Shown: piece by piece, positions 58,994 through 64,000 of the stretch
Position numbering within the stretch: the stretch's first letter is position 1
Layout of the letters: each line of letters begins with the position of its first letter
Assembly: GCF_001638985.1 (NCBI RefSeq)
Contig: NW_017265139.1
Location: 248,001 to 312,000, forward strand
Direction: 5' to 3'
DNA: 64,000 nucleotides
DNA from: Phycomyces blakesleeanus NRRL 1555(-)
Taxonomy: Eukaryota > Mucoromycota > Mucoromycetes > Mucorales > Phycomycetaceae
Program-made: the position numbers and the translations under genes
The notes under the pieces: model-generated
What the model was told of the DNA's origin: nothing
The model's input: the letters and a program-made list of their open reading frames with translations, nothing else
The model's database searches: none

Positions 58994-61113
58994 ATGGCAA
59001 CTCTTTCAAGGTAGAGAAAATTAAACCATGGATCTAGGGTTAATCTTACCCATCTTTTAGTATTTTGCCCAAACCTCGTCAACCGGTTGAATCAACAACC
59101 GAGACAACACCAAATTACGAGAAGCAGATCAATCAACTTGTCTCCACACGCAACGCCAATCGGATCCCACCCTACGGTCAACGTAAATCATTCCGTCCAC
59201 GCTACCCTGAAGATTATGGAAATGGCGGTGCATTTCCCGAAATTCACATTGCTCAGTACCCACTTGATATGGGTCGCAACAAAGGCGGTAGAGCAACTGA
59301 GACAAGCGGTGGTGCATTGACACTGCAGGTAGATGCTGATGGAAATGTCAAATACGATGCAATTGCACGTCAAGGCCACAATGACAATCGTATCGTTCAC
59401 ACCTCACTTAAAGATGTTGTCCCAATAATCGAGCGCAAAGATGTTGATGTTGAAAAGCTGACAATGGATCGACCCAGCGAAGAAGAAGTACAAAGTGTAG
59501 CTGAAAAAACCCGAGCAGCGCTTGAAAAGATTGTAAACGGAAAGATTGCTGCTGCCCAACCAAAAAACGTCGTAAAAACATCTGGTGGAACCAACAAAGA
59601 CCCAACCTATATTCGATACACACCAGCACAAAGTCAAAGTAGCGATACATTCAATTCGGGTGCTAAACAGCGAATTATTCGTATGGTAGATGCACCTACA
59701 GATCCTATGGCACCTCCTAGCTTCTTACACAAGAAAGTACCTCGCGGTCCTCCTTCACCGCCCGCACCTGTAATGCACTCACCTCCTAAGAAATTGACAG
59801 CTAAAGAACAGGCTGAATGGGTCATTCCACCCTGTATCTCAAATTGGAAAAATACAAAGGGTTATACAATCCCATTAGATAAACGATTAGCAGCAGATGG
59901 TCGTGGTTTACAAGAATTGACAATCAATGATAACTTTGCTAAATTCTCGGAAGCTTTGTATGCCGCCGATCGTCATGCAAGAGAGGAAGTTAGACAGAGA
60001 AACTTGATGCAACAAAAACTTGCACAGAAACAAAAGGAAACCGAAGAAGAGAAATTACGAAACTTGGCTCAAAAAGCACGCGAAGAAAGGTAATAGTGAG
60101 TTTGTTGTATATATCTATATGTGTATGTGCGTATACGGAGAACAATATAATAATAATCTAAAATCTATATAGATCTGGATTGAAGCCAGCATCATCGGCA
60201 GGTGCTTCGGCTGATTTACCTGTGCCATCCAACCGTCCTACAGCAGCTTCACTGATGCCAGATTATGACTCTTCTGATGAGTCTGGATCTGACAGATCGG
60301 ATGATGAGAGCAGTCATGATAGCGATTCAAACAGACGTGCTCGTGGTCGTCGCGACTCGGACGAGGCAAAGGCTAGAGAGCGTGATCAACTGAGACGTGA
60401 AAGACAGAAGCAAAGAGAGCGTGAATTACGTATGAACAAGATGGGCACAGAAGCAAAGGCAAAACATATCGCACGGTAAGTGATCGTGTTATCTGAATGC
60501 GACGATGAACAAGTACTTATATTAAATTATAGTGAGCAAGGCCGTGATATATCCGAAAAGATTGCACTCGGTTTGGCTAAGCCTACTCTTAGTAAAGAGA
60601 GCATGTATGATGCACGTTTATTCAACCAATCTGAGGGTATCAATTCAGGATTTAAAGACGATGAATGTAAGCAATTAATATTATACTTTAAATATATAAA
60701 AAGAATTACGATTGACGTATAAAATGTTTGTCATTTTGTTTTTTCCTTCCTTCCTTCTTGTAGCCTATAGCTTGTACGACAAGCCTCTCTTTGCTCAACA
60801 AGCTTCTTCGATTTATAAGTTCAAGGGAAAGGGCAACTCTGATGTACTAGGAAGCACAGATGCAGACGACATTGAGCAATCTATCAAACAAGACAAGTTT
60901 GGAATTGGTAGAAAGGGATTCCAAGGAGCTGAAGGCGGTGAAGGCTCTAGTGGCCCGGTCGAATTTGAAAAGGAGACAATTGGAGGACGACAAAAGGCCA
61001 AGGATGCAGACAAGGATGTGTTTGGTTTGGATACTTTCTTGAACAAGGCCAAGAAGGGAAAGAGAGCACGAGAAGATGACGGTAGTGATGATGAGGATAG
61101 ACGAAAAAGATAA
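58994..61113 (+). CDS. SNW1: SNW domain splicing factor and transcription coregulator (SKIP / Prp45)
   Basis: Exons 58994-59010, 59061-60089, 60173-60475, 60533-60666 and 60764-61113 give 610 residues (human SNW1 is 536). The five-codon first exon gives MATLS. Exon 2 then continues LSSILPKPRQPVE, matching the family start. Family marks follow: IPPYGQRKSFRPRYPEDYGN, GGAFPEIHIAQYPLDMGR, DPTYIRYTPAQ, MVDAPTDPMAPPSFLHKKVP, the CISNWKNTKGYTIPLDKRLA core (near residue 265), NDNFAKFSEALYAADRHARE, GRDISEKIALGLAKP and LYDKPLF. An acidic/Arg-rich spacer (residues ~370-440, SSDESGSDRSDDESSHDSDS) is longer than in metazoans. It is part of the activated spliceosome. Confidence 0.96.
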
Positions 61114-61800
61114 ATAATGATCTGCATAGCCCAATCTCCATTTTCTATATTATATATCATACTTTTGTCCATTAACAATTGTTGTTTATTAGCCAATGCG
61201 TGTTTAAGAGTGATCGAGGCAAGTAAGGCTACACAAGAGAGCCATTTTTTTAGCTGCTTTTAAGAAAATGTACAAATTCAGCATGTGCCACAATAACAAC
61301 AGATTATCATTTCATAAGTGTTAACATGGACACCACAAGCCCTTTATAGTGGGTGATATAAATATCTCTCCTAATTCAGTGTTGCGGAACTGTTAAAAAA
61401 GACCTGTTAAACTGATCATTTCAGAATAGTGCTGGATCAATGTTTTCCATACAGTTAATTGCCTATTTTTATATCTAGTGGCGATCTTGTGTCCAACACT
61501 TTGTAATTTGTTCAGCTTGATCTGACTATGCACCCAACAAAAGGCAAAAACAACGTCTATAAATGGAAATGCCTAAAGATATCTAACTAGTATATTATAT
61601 TCTACCCATAAATAACTTTTCAAGCTGTTGATTAGCACTGAAAAGGCTCTCAGATGTGTAATAATGGAAAGTTGAAAACAATGTTATACATTAGCTAGTT
61701 TATATATCTTGAAAGCTTATATCTTTAACTTCTTCCATAAATTACTCGAACTTCTCTCCCTTTCTTTATTCAAACCAATATTTATAATAAATACATAGCC
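61114..61800. other. Intergenic between SNW1 and TMEM198-like genes
   Basis: About 690 bp of mixed AT-rich sequence. No open frame of interest, inverted repeat or RNA gene was recognised. The last ~100 bases are pyrimidine-rich, fitting a promoter. Confidence 0.55.
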
Positions 61801-63253
61801 ATGCGCTCGTACAAGACACTCCAAGCGACTGTCTTGCTTTTCGCCTGTCTAATTATTCAGATCAAAGCATATGCTATTAGACCAACTCCAACCCCAAGCA
61901 CGGATGGCTATATATTGAAACATGGCACTGCATTGGCAAAACCCACAGATCCACCACAATTAGGGCATCGAGCAGGTTCAAAACGTGATCTTGACGATAC
62001 TTTGAGCCTCTATCAAAATTGGGCCAAAGTGTGTAATTCCAATAACGATAAGGAAATCAATGATAAGCTTCAGGATATACGTATGCGAGGTGTTGATGAT
62101 CCCGAGGTCCGCAAACTTTGGCAAACCGTAACATCTACAGTATACTGCGGTAATGGACATGTAAAGACAGTTACTACAACGATCACAACCTCAGCAAAAC
62201 CTTCGGCCACCGCTGTACCAAGCGGAAATGGATCCTTTACTTGTGACGATACATGCTGGAGTGATTATTTATGGCGTACGTATTTTTTTAAGTATATTAT
62301 TATATTATGCTAACTATGTAAACGTTTTTAGATACCTATGGATATGGTGTCAGCGCTGCCCAAGGCTTTACTGGAACTGTATTGATGTTGCTTGGTATAT
62401 ATTTCTTACTTTTTGGCTATCGCTTCTTCCGCTCCACACTAGGATTAGTTGGCTTTGTTTTCTTTGGTAAGTAAGATACATAGAATATTATAAGTTAAAC
62501 ACATAATAATAACTTTTCTATATATATAATACATAGCCGCCATGACTTGGATCGGCCTGGTTAATAATGAGCCTCCTTTTGGCTATACGCATAACGAAAT
62601 TGTATACGTCTGTGTCCCAGTAGGCCTTGGTATCGTTGGTGCTATTCTGTTTATCTTTGTCTACCCAATAGCAATCTACTTTGTCGGTGGTAAGTCATAA
62701 ACGCCTTTTATATACACAGCCTAATGCCATATTTTCTTGTCGATAGGGCTTGGAGGGTATTTCCTTGCAGTATTCATCCTTAGCTGGAAATCATCTCTCG
62801 TTATTCAAATTGTAAGTAATTTTTATACTCACTGAAAATTTTCTACTATTATTCCTAATACTCCAATTTTATGCTATATAGGAAGTAGCACGCATTTGCT
62901 TTATTGTTGGCCTTGGTGTGGTCATGGCTATTCTGGTATTCATGATAGAGAGTTACACCATCATTTTCTGTACAGCGTTTATAGGTGGTTACCTTTTAAT
63001 GCTTGGTCTCGACCTCTTTATACACACTGGATTTGTCAACTCCTGGCTGCTCATATTCGACGGAAATTCCCACCACAACAATGCCTATATCATGAAGGTT
63101 CCTCTATATGTTATGTTATCCTTTATCATCGTGTTTACGTTGATCTCCATTGGCTGGCAGTATTACTGGAATATCATGAAACTACAGCGGTACTTTGGTA
63201 TCAATGTTGTCCCGGCAAAAGAAAAAGTGGTTATAGTTGAAGAAAAAAGCTAA
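61801..63253 (+). CDS. TM7SF3/TMEM198-like (DUF4203) multi-span membrane protein
   Basis: Exons 61801-62275, 62332-62466, 62537-62689, 62747-62811 and 62882-63253 give 399 residues. It begins with a signal peptide (MRSYKTLQATVLLFACLIIQ, ending near KAYA). A ~130-residue extracellular Thr/Ser-rich domain with four cysteines (VCNSNND, VYCGNGH, FTCDDTC) follows. About seven spans come next: GTVLMLLGIYFLLFGYRFF, TLGLVGFVFFAAMTWIG, VGLGIVGAILFIFVYPIAIY, GLGGYFLAVFIL, ICFIVGLGVVMAILVFM, FCTAFIGGYLLMLGL and VMLSFIIVFTLISIGWQYY. The GYRFFRSTLGLVGFVFF pattern is typical of the DUF4203 family, which fungi share with human TMEM198 and TM7SF3. Function unknown. The charged C-tail (KEKVVIVEEKS) is probably cytoplasmic. 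Confidence 0.85.
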
Positions 63254-63726
63254 ATGTAAAACCATACCCTTTTTCTTCCCATCACTTGAAATTAATTTTA
63301 TTTTATTTTATTTTATTATTTGACATTATATTACACTACTTTATTTTGCACATTATTTAATTAAACCTTTGTTTTTTTTTCAGTTTGAAACAACCAGTAG
63401 AGTAATATTAACAAACAAAAAGAAGTACAATTTCAAAATACTCTAATAATAACTTATATCTAACAATAAGTATATTGTTCCAATAAATTAGAGTCTTTTA
63501 TAAATGCCAATTTTTGTTAATATATATATATATTAGAAGATAAAAGTTGTTACTGCTATATCAATCGATATGAAAAAAGAAAGCAAAACTCACAACATTC
63601 TTAAACTATATTATATATATATATGTTTATGTATTTATTTATGCGTTTAAAGAAAACTAAAAACAGAAACATAAGGTACATCTTAGTATTGACGTTAAAA
63701 AGATAAAGAATCGCCCTATCCAAAAA
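63254..63726. other. Convergent 3' intergenic region
   Basis: AT-rich with a TTTTA repeat (about 63297-63316) and (TA)n at 63520-63534 and 63610-63623. It holds the 3' end of the TMEM198-like gene and of the candidate to the right. Confidence 0.5.
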
Positions 63727-63938
63727 TCAAGATAGTCTTGCTATACAATCGCCAGTAATAAATGCAGCTTCATTAAACGGAAATATCCTGCTCCCTACTA
63801 AAAAAATGTGTGTATGCAATAACTAAAAAAAATGACTATTATGAGTATCACATTTGATATGACAATTGCTGATCACTTACTTGTGCCATATACCAGCACG
63901 CCTCCAATAATACTCATAATCATAGCAGGTACAGTAAT
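63727..63938 (-). CDS. Possible small spliced membrane-protein gene, running off the right edge
   Basis: On the minus strand, exon 63938-63881 (58 bases) follows a GTGTAG acceptor and encodes ITVPAMIMSIIGGVLVYGT, a single membrane span, ending at a perfect GTAAGT. After an 83-bp intron, exon 63797-63727 continues in phase as IGSRIFPFNEAAFITGD and ends at TGA. A start exon should lie beyond 63939, possibly outside the window. The exon length and phase equal those of the candidate at 34773-34947. The layout suits a small organelle membrane protein; I cannot name it. Confidence 0.45.
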
Positions 63939-64000
63939 CTACACATATGTGGCTTATTGATGAGTATAATTTCTTCTATACAAATTAAAGTACAATAAGC

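Noticed and set aside
1..64000. tRNA, rRNA or snRNA genes
   Set aside because: I scanned for the T-loop GTTCGA/GTTCAA consensus with matching A-box and for rRNA landmarks and saw none. A covariance-model search could still find snoRNAs in introns.

Overview
The window looks like nuclear DNA of an early-diverging filamentous fungus. The best guess is Mucoromycota (Mucorales, perhaps a Phycomyces-like species). Seen directly: compact multi-exon genes with mostly 50-110 bp introns (GT..AG, often with a CTAAT/TACTAAC-like branch site), very AT-rich intergenic DNA full of (TA)n, (GATA)n and (GTA)n microsatellites, and no bacterial operon structure. Inferred: the taxon, from the conserved fungal gene set (PEX3, BUD22, RAD7, PSMG4, SNW1/PRP45, eS12, PKA, B-type cyclin, a VAMP7-like SNARE). 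No database search was possible, and all exon boundaries were read by eye from reading frame and splice consensus.

Layout. 0-5 kb: 5' end of a PEX3-like gene (minus) divergent from an unidentified four-exon gene, then a four-membrane-span (MARVEL-like) protein with a glutamine-rich tail. 8.7-16.5 kb: a DUF2235-type alpha/beta hydrolase-like protein, BUD22-family ribosome biogenesis factor, proteasome chaperone PSMG4/PAC4 and ribosomal protein eS12, the last two sharing a divergent promoter with a perfect 18-bp palindrome and an E-box. 16.5-22 kb: a small resolvase-like remnant, a 469-bp MITE with terminal inverted repeats, a longin R-SNARE (VAMP7-like), and an intronless, relatively GC-rich ankyrin gene. 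26-34 kb: an MFS sugar transporter and a PKA catalytic subunit, separated by about 4.5 kb of low-complexity DNA.

37.5-46 kb is a transposon graveyard. It holds a 745-bp foldback element whose arms carry matching coding-like sequence, a decayed CACTA/Tnp2-type transposase gene (one frameshift, two nonsense codons), a 303-bp MITE, and a 535-bp terminal-inverted-repeat element holding a relic reading frame. 48-63 kb is gene-dense again: B-type cyclin, RAD7 nucleotide-excision-repair protein, an RCC1-propeller protein fused to a C-terminal PHD finger, a 1.34-kb Tc1/mariner copy with TA target duplications and a mutated catalytic centre, the splicing factor SNW1/SKIP, and a TM7SF3/TMEM198-like (DUF4203) membrane protein. 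A further small minus-strand gene appears to run off the right edge.

The genes are mostly independent housekeeping functions (peroxisome assembly, ribosome and proteasome biogenesis, splicing, DNA repair, cell cycle, vesicle fusion, cAMP signalling, transport). They form no obvious pathway cluster. The most unusual material is the mobile-element region and the RCC1-PHD fusion. I found no convincing wholly new biological system.
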